Of a DNA stretch of 64,000 bases, positions 24,948-32,024 are shown piece after piece. Location: positions 132,026 to 196,025 of the forward strand of contig CAWIWC010000006.1 of assembly GCA_963839745.1 (NCBI GenBank), written 5' to 3'. Numbering within the stretch: the stretch's first letter is position 1; every line of letters starts with the position of its first letter. Both the position numbers and the translations under genes were made by a program. Under the pieces are notes generated by a model. That model was not told the DNA's origin. It worked only from the letters and a program-made list of their open reading frames with translations, and did not search any database. This DNA is from JAIBJN01 sp963839745 (GTDB lineage Bacteria > Actinomycetota > Thermoleophilia > Gaiellales > Gaiellaceae).

Positions 24948-26337
24948 GGGCGATGCGCATCGAGTCGGGTGGGCGGAGGTCGAAGTGCTGCAGGGCGATC
25001 GGGGCCAGGTCGGTGATCGACGGCTCGGGGCCGAACGGCGTGGAGTCGAAGCCGGCGGCAAGCAACGGAACCGTCGAGTCGCCGGCGACCAGCGAGCCGT
25101 GGCTGCCGCCGCCGAGGTGGTGCCGGCCGCCACCGTCGACGAGCTCCCAGCCCTCGGTCGCCGAGACGAGGACGTCGCCCGCGGTGGGTGCCGCGAGCGC
25201 GCGCCACGACCGCTCGAGCGCGTTGGGATAGACGTCCGGGTCGAGCAGGGCGGCCTCGCCCTCCACGCGCCAGCCGGCGCCTTCCGGTGCGAAACGAAGC
25301 TCGCCGCCGTGCCGCCGCGCGACCGCCGCGGCGCCTTCGCGGAAAAGGACGACGTCCGCGGCGGGCTCGTCGTCCAGGCGCTCAGCGAGCGCGCGGGCGT
25401 CGAGCCGGCAACCCGGGAGCCGGTAGACCATTCCGGCCCTGTTGGAGGCGAGAGCGAGCACGCCCTCGAGGTCGGCCGGGAACGAGTCCTGGAGGCGGGC
25501 CAGGCGCTCGACCTGCGTCTGGCCGTGGTCGGAGCACACGATCACCGCGTAGCGCTCGAGAAAGGCGTCGGGGCCGCCCGCCGCGCCCAGGAGACGCGCG
25601 AGTGCCGCGTCGGAGCGCTCGAGAGCCTCGAGCGAGCCTTCAGGGCCGCTGAGGTGCGAGGCATAGTCGTAGTCGGGGAGATAGAAGACGAGGAAGTCGA
25701 AGGCGTCGCGGGTCACCAACCAGCGGCCGACGACCGCCGCGTAGTCATCGATCGAGCCGCCCAGCCGGGAGCGAACCGCCAGGGGCGACCCCGTGCGGTC
25801 GGACTCGAAGACGTTGAAGAAGAAGAAGTGCCGCGGGCCGTAGACGGCCTCGTACCAGCGGTTCCTGCGCGCCAGCGCCGGCAGGCGAATCGGGTGGCGC
25901 GTTCGTCCCCGGTAACAGGTGAAGTTGATGGCCGCCGGCTCGAGGTCGGCGTCCTCGAGCGCCTCGAAGACGGTGGTCGCACGCGGCGAGACGTGCTCGC
26001 CGCTCATGCCGAAGACCGTGTCGCGGATCGCCTGCCGGGCGCCGACGGCGCGCATCGCCGAAAAGGACGAGCCGTACTCGACCACGCGCTGCTCGCCGCG
26101 GTGGTACCAGACCAGGTGCGGGATGTGGTGGACGTCGGGGAACGCGCCCGTCGCGATCGACGTCAGGCAGACCGGGGTGAGCGACGGGAAGACGCTCGTG
26201 CCGCGCCCGTTCCAGCCCGCGTCGGCGAGCGCGCCGAGAGCGGGGAGCCTGCCTTCGTCGAGGCCGCGTTCGAGAGCCTCGGGCGTGAGCCCGTCGATGA
26301 CGACGAGGACGAGCTTCTTCCGGTCGGCGTCCGTCAG
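24928..26337 (-). CDS. alkaline-phosphatase-fold phosphodiesterase/nucleotide pyrophosphatase, probable CTG start
   Basis: A 469-aa member of the type I phosphodiesterase family. The metal sites are KLVLVVIDGLTPEAL, SVFPSLTPVCLTSIATGAFP with the nucleophilic Thr, FYLPDYDYASHLSGP, IVCSDHGQTQV and LGGGSHGSLVAGDS. It lacks a signal peptide, so it acts in the cytoplasm or at the membrane. The only start codon in a sensible place is CTG 26337, which has AAGGA five bases upstream, directly after the stop of the preceding gene; no ATG, GTG or TTG lies in frame before the catalytic aspartate. The substrate is not identifiable. pcm overlaps its end. Confidence 0.83.
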   Translation of the reverse strand: MTDADRKKLVLVVIDGLTPEALERGLDEGRLPALGALADAGWNGRGTSVFPSLTPVCLTSIATGAFPDVHHIPHLVWYHRGEQRVVEYGSSFSAMRAVGARQAIRDTVFGMSGEHVSPRATTVFEALEDADLEPAAINFTCYRGRTRHPIRLPALARRNRWYEAVYGPRHFFFFNVFESDRTGSPLAVRSRLGGSIDDYAAVVGRWLVTRDAFDFLVFYLPDYDYASHLSGPEGSLEALERSDAALARLLGAAGGPDAFLERYAVIVCSDHGQTQVERLARLQDSFPADLEGVLALASNRAGMVYRLPGCRLDARALAERLDDEPAADVVLFREGAAAVARRHGGELRFAPEGAGWRVEGEAALLDPDVYPNALERSWRALAAPTAGDVLVSATEGWELVDGGGRHHLGGGSHGSLVAGDSTVPLLAAGFDSTPFGPEPSITDLAPIALQHFDLRPPDSMRIAREAARA

Positions 26338-26338
26338 G

Positions 26339-26722
26339 TCAGTCCTTGGCGAGAACTCGGAGGCCCGCGTACCGCTTGTCGGCGCGCCTGCCCAGTCGTG
26401 CGCCCGCGATCGGCGTCGCCACCGCCGCGACGTATCCGAGCGCCGGGATCGCCGCCAGGACCAGCGCCGCGAGCGCCGCGGCCGGGAGCGCCTCGGTCGA
26501 GAGCCGCCTGAGCCCGAGGAACGCAAGGAGCGCCGCGGCGGCGAAAGCGACGAGGGACCACCACGGGAGGGCGACCAGGGAGAGCGCGACGCCCGGAACG
26601 GCGGCCGCGAGCGCGAGCAACACCCATGCGGGATTGCGCACTGCGCCGACCGCGCCGACGCCAGCCAGGACGCCGAAGCCGAGCACGACGCCGAGCAGAT
26701 ACCAGTCCAGAGGGCCGTCCAT
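26339..26722 (-). CDS. small polytopic membrane protein
   Basis: The 127-aa protein MDGPLDWYLLGVVLGFGVLA... has four predicted helices, with a basic C-terminus (GARLGRRADKRYAGLRVLAKD). No family is recognised. It is the first gene of a minus-strand operon with the phosphodiesterase and pcm; its stop is 1 bp from the next start. ATG 26722 is seven bases after TAGACT. Confidence 0.65.
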   Translation of the reverse strand: MDGPLDWYLLGVVLGFGVLAGVGAVGAVRNPAWVLLALAAAVPGVALSLVALPWWSLVAFAAAALLAFLGLRRLSTEALPAAALAALVLAAIPALGYVAAVATPIAGARLGRRADKRYAGLRVLAKD

Positions 26723-26735
26723 CGCTCTGAGTCTA
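26723..26735 (-). promoter_or_regulatory. -10 box of leaderless promoter for the 26722 operon
   Basis: TAGACT (26730-26735, minus strand) and seven bases precede ATG 26722. The same hexamer is used before the DedA and thiolase genes. Confidence 0.5.
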
Positions 26736-26788
26736 GCCGTGGCCGCCGAGCCGTTTGCGGAAGCGAAGCGCCGGGAACCCGCAAGGTG

Positions 26789-27112
26789 ATGGCAGACCGG
26801 GCAAAGCAACCTCTCCTTCTCTTCTTCACCTCCGCCCAGTCCGGGCCGGGGCGGCGCATGGAGAGCCTGCTCGCCAACCTCGCGCGCAAGGAGCGAGACC
26901 GCCTCCGCGTCTCTCGGGTGGACGTCGACGAGCACCCCGATCTCGCGGAGCGCCTCGACGTCACCGAGGTCCCGACGCTCGTCCTCGTCGACGGCCGCAA
27001 GCCCGTCGCGCGCCTCGAGGGCCGGTCGAGCGCGCCGCGCATCGAGCGGATGATCGGCGGCCATCTCGACGCCTCGAAACCGGTGCAATCCGGCCGCAGT
27101 CTCCTCCCGTAG
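26789..27112 (+). CDS. thioredoxin-fold protein without redox cysteines
   Basis: In 107 aa the thioredoxin pattern is clear: LLLFFTSAQSGPGRRMESLLANL, LRVSRVDVDEHPDLAERLDVTEVPTLVLV (part) with the cis-proline, then DGRKPVARLEGRSSA. At the WCxxC position it reads QSGPG, so both cysteines are missing and a disulfide role is excluded. It may be a binding or scaffold member. AAGG precedes ATG 26789. It lies divergent to the 26722 operon. Confidence 0.72.
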   Translation: MADRAKQPLLLFFTSAQSGPGRRMESLLANLARKERDRLRVSRVDVDEHPDLAERLDVTEVPTLVLVDGRKPVARLEGRSSAPRIERMIGGHLDASKPVQSGRSLLP

Positions 27113-27172
27113 TATCGGCTGAACCCGCGAAGTGCGGGACGAACCAGTAGGGGAACGAAGGGGAGGATTGCC
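27111..27172 (+). promoter_or_regulatory. promoter and 5' UTR of the CHRD gene
   Basis: TAGTAT at 27111-27116 overlaps the preceding stop codon and can serve as the -10 box. The leader carries a hairpin CCCGC-gaagt-GCGGG at about 27125-27139 and a good ribosome site GGGGAGG before ATG 27173. This is one of few genes here with a clear untranslated leader. Confidence 0.4.
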
Positions 27173-27709
27173 ATGCGCAGGCGCAGCATTCTGTTGGCCG
27201 TCGCGGTCCTCGCGGCCGGGCTTCTGGTCGCGTCACTCGCGGGTGCTTCAGGAGACAAGAAGAACCTGAAGGCCGACGACCTGACCGGGTATCAGGAGAA
27301 CCCGGACGTCTCGACTGGCGCAACGGGGTCGTTCGAGGCCACGATCGACGACGACGCCCAGACCATCACCTACGAGCTGACCTACTCCGGGATCGAGGGC
27401 GGGACCGTTTCCGCCGCGCACATCCACTTCGGCAAGCGCGCGGTGAACGGGGGCGTTTCGGCGTTCCTGTGCAGCGGCGGCGACAAGCCCGCGTGCCCGG
27501 CGACCGCCGGCACGGTCACCGGCGTCATCGACGCGGCCGACATCATCGGCCCGGTCGTTCAGGGCATCGGGCTGGGCGAGTTCGACGAGCTCGTGGCCGC
27601 GATGCGCGCAGGGCACACGTACGCGAACGTTCACAGCACGGGCGGGAACCCGGCCTGGCCGGGCGGCGAGATTCGCGCGCAGATCAACGACCGCGACGAC
27701 GACAACTAG
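27173..27709 (+). CDS. secreted CHRD domain protein
   Basis: A 178-aa protein with a signal peptide (MRRRSILLAVAVLAAGLLVASLAGA). The CHRD domain is seen in ADDLTGYQENPDVSTGATGS, TYELTYSGIEGGTVSAAHIHFG, VSAFLCSGGDK and the end TYANVHSTGGNPAWPGGEIRAQI, the hallmark pattern of these chordin-like beta domains. Bacterial CHRD proteins are extracellular and of unknown role. A strong terminator follows at 27732. Confidence 0.88.
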   Translation: MRRRSILLAVAVLAAGLLVASLAGASGDKKNLKADDLTGYQENPDVSTGATGSFEATIDDDAQTITYELTYSGIEGGTVSAAHIHFGKRAVNGGVSAFLCSGGDKPACPATAGTVTGVIDAADIIGPVVQGIGLGEFDELVAAMRAGHTYANVHSTGGNPAWPGGEIRAQINDRDDDN

Positions 27710-27731
27710 CGCCGACCGTTCACGGACCATC

Positions 27732-27757
27732 GAGAGCCCGGCTCCGGCCGGGCTCTC
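27732..27757. terminator. bidirectional hairpin between convergent CHRD and E2 genes
   Basis: GAGAGCCCGGC, loop TCCG, GCCGGGCTCTC: an 11-bp perfect stem that ends at the E2 stop codon. T-rich bases follow on the plus strand only weakly (TCTATT). Confidence 0.75.
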
Positions 27758-27758
27758 T

Positions 27759-28871
27759 CTATTCCGGGGACTCGAGCCGAGCGATGACGTCGAGCAGGAA
27801 GGTGCTCGCGCGGGCACCGTCGACCACGCGATGGTCGAAGGTGCAGGCGAGCCAGCCGATCTCGCGCACGGCGATCTCGCCGTCGACGACCGCCGCCCGC
27901 GGCCCGATGCGGTGCAGGCCGAGGATGCCGACCTCGGGGTGGTTGACGAGCGGCGTGGCGAAGAGGCCGCCGAGCTTCCCGGCGCTCGTGACCGTGAACG
28001 TCGAGCCGCGCAGCTCCTCCGGCTTGAGGGTGCCGGCGCGCGCGCCCTCCGCCAGCCGGCGTGCCTCGGCCTCGAGCTCGTCGAGCGACTTCTCGTCGGC
28101 GGCCCGGATGACGGGAACCGTCAAGCCCTCGTCCGTCTGGACGGCGAGCCCGAGGTCGAAGCGCTCCCAGAAGACGATCTCCTCCCCGTCGAGCGTCGCG
28201 TTCAGCTCGGGGACCTCCTCGAGCCCGCCGACGACCGCCTGGAGGAGGTACGGAAGGTACGAGCGCTCGCCGCGCGCGGCCGAGAGCGCGGTGAAGTCGC
28301 ACTCCTCGACGACCGTGACCGCCGGAACCTCGGTGTGCGAGCGAGCGAGGTGCTGGGCGATCTGGCGCCGGACGCCCCGCAGCGGGATCCGGCGCTCGGG
28401 GCCCGCGGCAGGCGCCGGGCCGCCCGAGAACGACGAGTAGCGCCTGACGTCCTCTTCGGTGATCCGCCCACCTGGGCCCGTTCCCGCCAGGAGCGAGAGC
28501 TCGACCCCGAGCTCGGCGGCGATGCGCCGGACGAGCGGCGTCGCCTGGACGCGCTCGGTCGGCGGCGCAGCGGGCTTCTCGGCTTGCGTGGTTGCCGCCT
28601 CCGCGGGCGGGGCGGGCTCGGCCGCGGGGAGCTCGCCGTCGCCGATGTGGACGAGCGGCGTGCCGACCGGGACAAGCTCGCCCTCGGCGACGAGGATGCG
28701 GGCGACCGTGCCCGAAGCGGGCGAGGGGATCTCGACCGTCGTCTTGTCGGTGTTGATCTCGACGAGCGGGTCGTCCTCCTCGATGTGCTGGCCGACCTCG
28801 ACCAGCCAGCGGGCGATCTCACCCTCGGCGACCCCCTCGCCGAGGTCCGGAAGCTTGAACTCGTAGGCCAC
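27759..28871 (-). CDS. 2-oxoacid dehydrogenase E2, dihydrolipoamide acyltransferase
   Basis: This 370-aa E2 has one lipoyl domain (VAYEFKLPDLGEGVAEGEIA; lipoyl lysine in EINTDKTTVEIPSPASGTV), a peripheral-subunit-binding domain (ATPLVRRIAAELGVELSLLAG ... GRITEEDVRRY) and the acyltransferase core ending DHRVVDGARASTFL with the catalytic His and Asp. It works with E1alpha/E1beta upstream; branched-chain or pyruvate use cannot be separated, though the E1 pair is of the branched-chain/acetoin-like heterotetramer type. No E3 is present. GTG 28871 has GGAG close upstream, inside the end of the fold-back element. Confidence 0.9.
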   Translation of the reverse strand: MAYEFKLPDLGEGVAEGEIARWLVEVGQHIEEDDPLVEINTDKTTVEIPSPASGTVARILVAEGELVPVGTPLVHIGDGELPAAEPAPPAEAATTQAEKPAAPPTERVQATPLVRRIAAELGVELSLLAGTGPGGRITEEDVRRYSSFSGGPAPAAGPERRIPLRGVRRQIAQHLARSHTEVPAVTVVEECDFTALSAARGERSYLPYLLQAVVGGLEEVPELNATLDGEEIVFWERFDLGLAVQTDEGLTVPVIRAADEKSLDELEAEARRLAEGARAGTLKPEELRGSTFTVTSAGKLGGLFATPLVNHPEVGILGLHRIGPRAAVVDGEIAVREIGWLACTFDHRVVDGARASTFLLDVIARLESPE

Positions 28872-28873
28872 TA

Positions 28874-29038
28874 GTGCTCCTTCAGGTGATGCTGCCCCGC
28901 TTCTGCTTCGCGAGCACCGAGCCAGAGTTCGCACTCGGCCGAAGGCAAGGCTGAGGAAGCCTTGGTGAGGGCGAGGGTGGGCTCTGGCGCCGCGTGATCG
29001 CGGGGCAGAAGTGTGGCTGGTATTGCCTGGAGGAGCAC
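28874..29038. mobile_element. MITE-like fold-back element in the E1beta/E2 junction
   Basis: The 165-bp segment has 13-bp terminal inverted repeats with one mismatch: GTGCTCCTTCAGG at 28874 and the reverse complement of GTGCTCCTCCAGG ending at 29038. It is flanked by CTA on both sides (28871-28873 and 29039-29041), a possible 3-bp target duplication. Inside are nested inverted repeats: CTGCCCCGC (28892) with GCGGGGCAG (29000), GCCAGAG (28921) with CTCTGGC (28982), and a CAAGGCT/AGCCTTG hairpin near 28946. No coding sequence is evident. Excision with one CTA would rebuild a TAGTG stop/start overlap identical to the E1alpha/E1beta junction. In RNA it places the E2 ribosome site in the base of a long hairpin. 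Confidence 0.6.
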
Positions 29039-30007
29039 CTAGTACGCCAGGACCTTCGTGGCTGCTTCGGCCACGCGCTCGGGCGTCGGCAGGTACTCAT
29101 GCTCGATCGACCAGTACGGGAAGGGCACGTCGTAGCCGGTCACGCGGAGGATCGGCCCCTGGAGGTCGAGGATCGCCTTCTCGGCGATCACGGCGGCGAT
29201 CTCTGCGCCGAAGCCCGCGACGCGCGGGGCTTCCTGCACCACGACCACGCGCCCGGTCTTGCCGACGGACGCGAGGATCGTCTCCTCGTCCAACGGCTTG
29301 AGGCTGCGGATGTCCACGACCTCCGCGCTCGCGTCCAGCTGCTCGGCCGCCTCGAGGCAGGTCTGCACCATGGTGCCGTAGGCGACGAGCGTTACATCGC
29401 TGCCTTCGCGGGCGATCCGCGCCTTCCCGAGAGGCACGACGTGCTCCCCCTCGGGCACCTCGCCACGCGGGCTGCGGTAGAGGGCCTTCGGCTCCATGAT
29501 CACGACGGGGTCCGGGTCGCGGATCGCGGCCGCGAGCAGGCCCTTGGCGTCCGCGGGCGTCGACGGGATCGCCACCTTCACGCCGGGGGTGTGCACGTAG
29601 TAGGCCTCGGGCGAGTCCTCATGGAGCTCGGGCGCACGCACCCCGCCGCCGGTAGGCATACGGATCGTCAGGGGGAACTGCATAGCGCCGCCCGTCCGCC
29701 AGTGATAGCGCCCGACGTGCGTGATCAGCTGGTCGAGGCAGGGGTAGCTGAAGGACTCGTATTGCATCTCGCACACCGGCCGCCAGCCCGCCATCGCCAG
29801 CCCGATCGCCGTACCGAGGATTCCCGCCTCCGCCAGCGGCGTGTCGACACAGCGGTCGACGCCGAAGCGGTCGCGCAGGCCGGCGGTCGCGCGGAAGACC
29901 CCGCCGGCACGGCCCACGTCCTCGCCCATGACCATGATCGAGCCGTCGCGCTCCATCTCCACGTGCAGCGCGTCGTTGACCGCCTCGACGAGAGTCCGCT
30001 CGGCCAC
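29039..30007 (-). CDS. 2-oxoacid dehydrogenase E1 beta subunit
   Basis: A 322-aa transketolase-fold subunit. Landmarks: MAERTLVEAVNDALHVEMER, VMGEDVGRAGGVFRATAGL, DTPLAEAGILGTAIGLAMAG, MQYESFSYPCLDQLITHVGR and the C-terminal VVVVQEAPRVAGFGAEIAAV. With E1alpha it forms the thiamine-diphosphate active sites of a heterotetramer. The start shares one base with the E1alpha stop (TAGTG). Its stop codon abuts the fold-back element. Confidence 0.93.
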   Translation of the reverse strand: MAERTLVEAVNDALHVEMERDGSIMVMGEDVGRAGGVFRATAGLRDRFGVDRCVDTPLAEAGILGTAIGLAMAGWRPVCEMQYESFSYPCLDQLITHVGRYHWRTGGAMQFPLTIRMPTGGGVRAPELHEDSPEAYYVHTPGVKVAIPSTPADAKGLLAAAIRDPDPVVIMEPKALYRSPRGEVPEGEHVVPLGKARIAREGSDVTLVAYGTMVQTCLEAAEQLDASAEVVDIRSLKPLDEETILASVGKTGRVVVVQEAPRVAGFGAEIAAVIAEKAILDLQGPILRVTGYDVPFPYWSIEHEYLPTPERVAEAATKVLAY

Positions 30008-31044
30008 TAGCCGTCCCGGAAACCCGGCGGTGGGTCGACGTAGGCGTGCGCGAAGACCACCTCGGGGTCGGGAGGCGGCATTGCCTCGGCGGCAGCGATG
30101 CCGGCCTTCATCCTCCCGAGGGCGTCGGCGCGAATCTCTTCGGCGAGCTCATCGGTGAGGACGCCCACGCGGCGCAGATAGCGTTCGTAGCGCCCCACGC
30201 ACTCGTTTCGCCGCTCCTCCTCCACGCGCTCCTCGTCCCAGTAAGCGCTGGGGTCGTCGGCCGTGGCGTGCGGGGCCGACCGGTAGGTGAGCGCCTCGAT
30301 GAATGTCGGCCCATCACCCGCGCGTGCGCGGTCGAGCGCCTCCGAGGTCGCCTCGTAGACCGCCAGCACGTCGCCGCCGTCCACGCGGACGCCCGGCATG
30401 CCGTAGCCCGCAGCCTTGTCGGCCAGCGACTCGGCGCGGGTCTGCGCCTCGAGCGGCGTCGAGATCGCCCACTGGTTGTTGTTGCAGAGAAGAACGACCG
30501 GCGCGCGCATCACCGCGGCGAAGTTCGCCCCCTCGTGGAAGGCGCCCTCGGACGTGGCGCCGTCCCCGAAGTAGACGATGGAGCACGCGCTCTCCCCCTT
30601 GAGCTTGGCGCCCCAGGCGTAGCCGGCGGCGTGGGGGACGTGCGTGGCGATCGGCACGGTGATCGAGGCGAGCCGGAATTCGCGGGGGTCCCACCATCCG
30701 GCGGGATGCCCGCGCCACCAGGCAAGCACCGTTTCCGGCGGCATCCCGCGCAGGAGCCCGATCGCGGACTCGCGGTAGGAGGGGAAGATCCAGTCCTCGT
30801 CCGCAAGCGCCAGGGCGGAGCCGGCCTGGATGGCCTCGTGCCCCCAGAAGATCGCGTACGTACCGATCCGGCCCTGCCGGTGATAGACGACCGAGCGCTC
30901 GTCGTAGGTCCGCAGGAGGATCATCGCCTTGTAGAGGTCCAGGAGCGCAGCCTCGTCGAGGCCGTCGACCTCGCCGTCCGCCACTAGATCCCCATCGCCG
31001 ATGATCCGCCGAACGTCGTGCTCGGCCGGAAGCACCCGTGCCAC
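30007..31044 (-). CDS. 2-oxoacid dehydrogenase E1 alpha subunit
   Basis: A 345-aa E1alpha. The thiamine-diphosphate motif is YFGDGATSEGAFHEGANFAA followed by PVVLLCNNNQWAIS; other blocks are YHRQGRIGTYAIFWGHEAIQ, WIFPSYRESAIGLLRG and VDGGDVLAVYEATSEALDRA. The HVPHAAGYAWGAKL histidines complete the site. GTG 31044 is seven bases after GATAAT, so the operon promoter is probably leaderless. The lipid kinase gene ends 4 bp upstream and may be cotranscribed. Confidence 0.94.
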   Translation of the reverse strand: MARVLPAEHDVRRIIGDGDLVADGEVDGLDEAALLDLYKAMILLRTYDERSVVYHRQGRIGTYAIFWGHEAIQAGSALALADEDWIFPSYRESAIGLLRGMPPETVLAWWRGHPAGWWDPREFRLASITVPIATHVPHAAGYAWGAKLKGESACSIVYFGDGATSEGAFHEGANFAAVMRAPVVLLCNNNQWAISTPLEAQTRAESLADKAAGYGMPGVRVDGGDVLAVYEATSEALDRARAGDGPTFIEALTYRSAPHATADDPSAYWDEERVEEERRNECVGRYERYLRRVGVLTDELAEEIRADALGRMKAGIAAAEAMPPPDPEVVFAHAYVDPPPGFRDG

Positions 31045-31048
31045 GCGG

Positions 31049-31945
31049 TCAATTATCGCCGACGAGCACCCTCAGCGCGTCGCGCTCCGCCTCGAAGCGG
31101 GCCGAGACGACGTCGCCGAGGTCCTCGCCGTCGGCCTGGAGCGGGGTCGGGACGTCGCATTCGATCTCGACCGCATCGAGGTCGTGCACGTAAAGGACGT
31201 GCGGGGAGGAGGTCTGCCCGCGGCCCGCCAACGCCCACACGGCGACCTTCGGAAGCTGCCACGGAGCGACGGCGCGGGGCGCGACGAGATCGAGGCCGAG
31301 CTCGAAGCGCGCGCGCGGCGCGACACGGATCGCCAGCGGCCCGGCGAAGCTGTACGGGTCGCAGTTCGCCACGAGCGCGAACGCGACCCGGTCGCGGCCG
31401 AGGACGGTCATCGCCGGCTGAAGGCGCCCGAACCGGCGCGCGAGGATGCCGACGAGCGTGCGAACGAAGGCGACGTCGCCGGCGCGCCGGCCGTCGTGGC
31501 GGCCGAGCCCGTCCACGCGACGCACGAGCTCGGCGTCGAGCCCGACGCCGGCGCCGAAGGCGAACCGGCGTCCGTTCACGCGGCCGAGCGAGATGCAACG
31601 CTCGCGCTCCGACCGGGCGAGAAGCCGGGCGCACTCGACGGGGTCGCGCGGCAGCCCGAGCGCGCGCGGGAGCACGCTGGTGGAGCCGCCCGGTATGAAG
31701 CCGACGGCGACGTCCTCGTCGACGCCGTTCACGACCTCGTTGTACGCGCCGTCGCCGCCGAAGACGTAGATCCGCTCGACGCTGCTCCCCAGGGCTGCGG
31801 CGAGGTCGGCGGCGTGCCGTGGCCGCTCGGTGAGCAGCGTCTCGACCGTCTGCCCGCCGGCGTGGAGCTCGCGCTCGACGGCGACCGTCAGCTCCGGCGT
31901 GACCCGCGTCGCACGCGGATTGACGATCAGGGCCGCATCGGTCAC
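31049..31945 (-). CDS. diacylglycerol/lipid kinase family protein
   Basis: In 298 aa the DAGK catalytic domain is visible: AALIVNPRATRVTPELTVAV, IYVFGGDGAYNEVVNGVDED with the GGDG nucleotide loop, GFIPGGSTSVLPRALGLP and the C-terminal QADGEDLGDV. Substitution of the usual GTGND by GGSTS is common in bacterial lipid kinases. It phosphorylates a lipid alcohol, possibly a sphingoid or diacylglycerol; the substrate is unknown. GTG 31945 has TACAGT six bases upstream. Confidence 0.85.
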   Translation of the reverse strand: MTDAALIVNPRATRVTPELTVAVERELHAGGQTVETLLTERPRHAADLAAALGSSVERIYVFGGDGAYNEVVNGVDEDVAVGFIPGGSTSVLPRALGLPRDPVECARLLARSERERCISLGRVNGRRFAFGAGVGLDAELVRRVDGLGRHDGRRAGDVAFVRTLVGILARRFGRLQPAMTVLGRDRVAFALVANCDPYSFAGPLAIRVAPRARFELGLDLVAPRAVAPWQLPKVAVWALAGRGQTSSPHVLYVHDLDAVEIECDVPTPLQADGEDLGDVVSARFEAERDALRVLVGDN

Positions 31946-31957
31946 GGCGCCACTGTA
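31946..31957 (-). promoter_or_regulatory. -10 box of leaderless promoter for the lipid kinase operon
   Basis: TACAGT (31952-31957, minus strand), six bases, then GTG 31945. No ribosome site is visible. Confidence 0.5.
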
Positions 31958-31973
31958 GTTGCGCCCGGAACGT

Positions 31974-32004
31974 GAAGGAGGGGGCCGCGTTGGCCCCCTC
32001 CTTC
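31974..32004 (-). terminator. terminator of the M36 peptidase gene
   Basis: A perfect 13-bp stem GAAGGAGGGGGCC / GGCCCCCTCCTTC with loop GCGTT lies 20 bp after the M36 stop codon on the minus strand. It is the strongest hairpin in the window. Confidence 0.85.
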
Positions 32005-32024
32005 GTCCGAGGTCGACTGTACCG

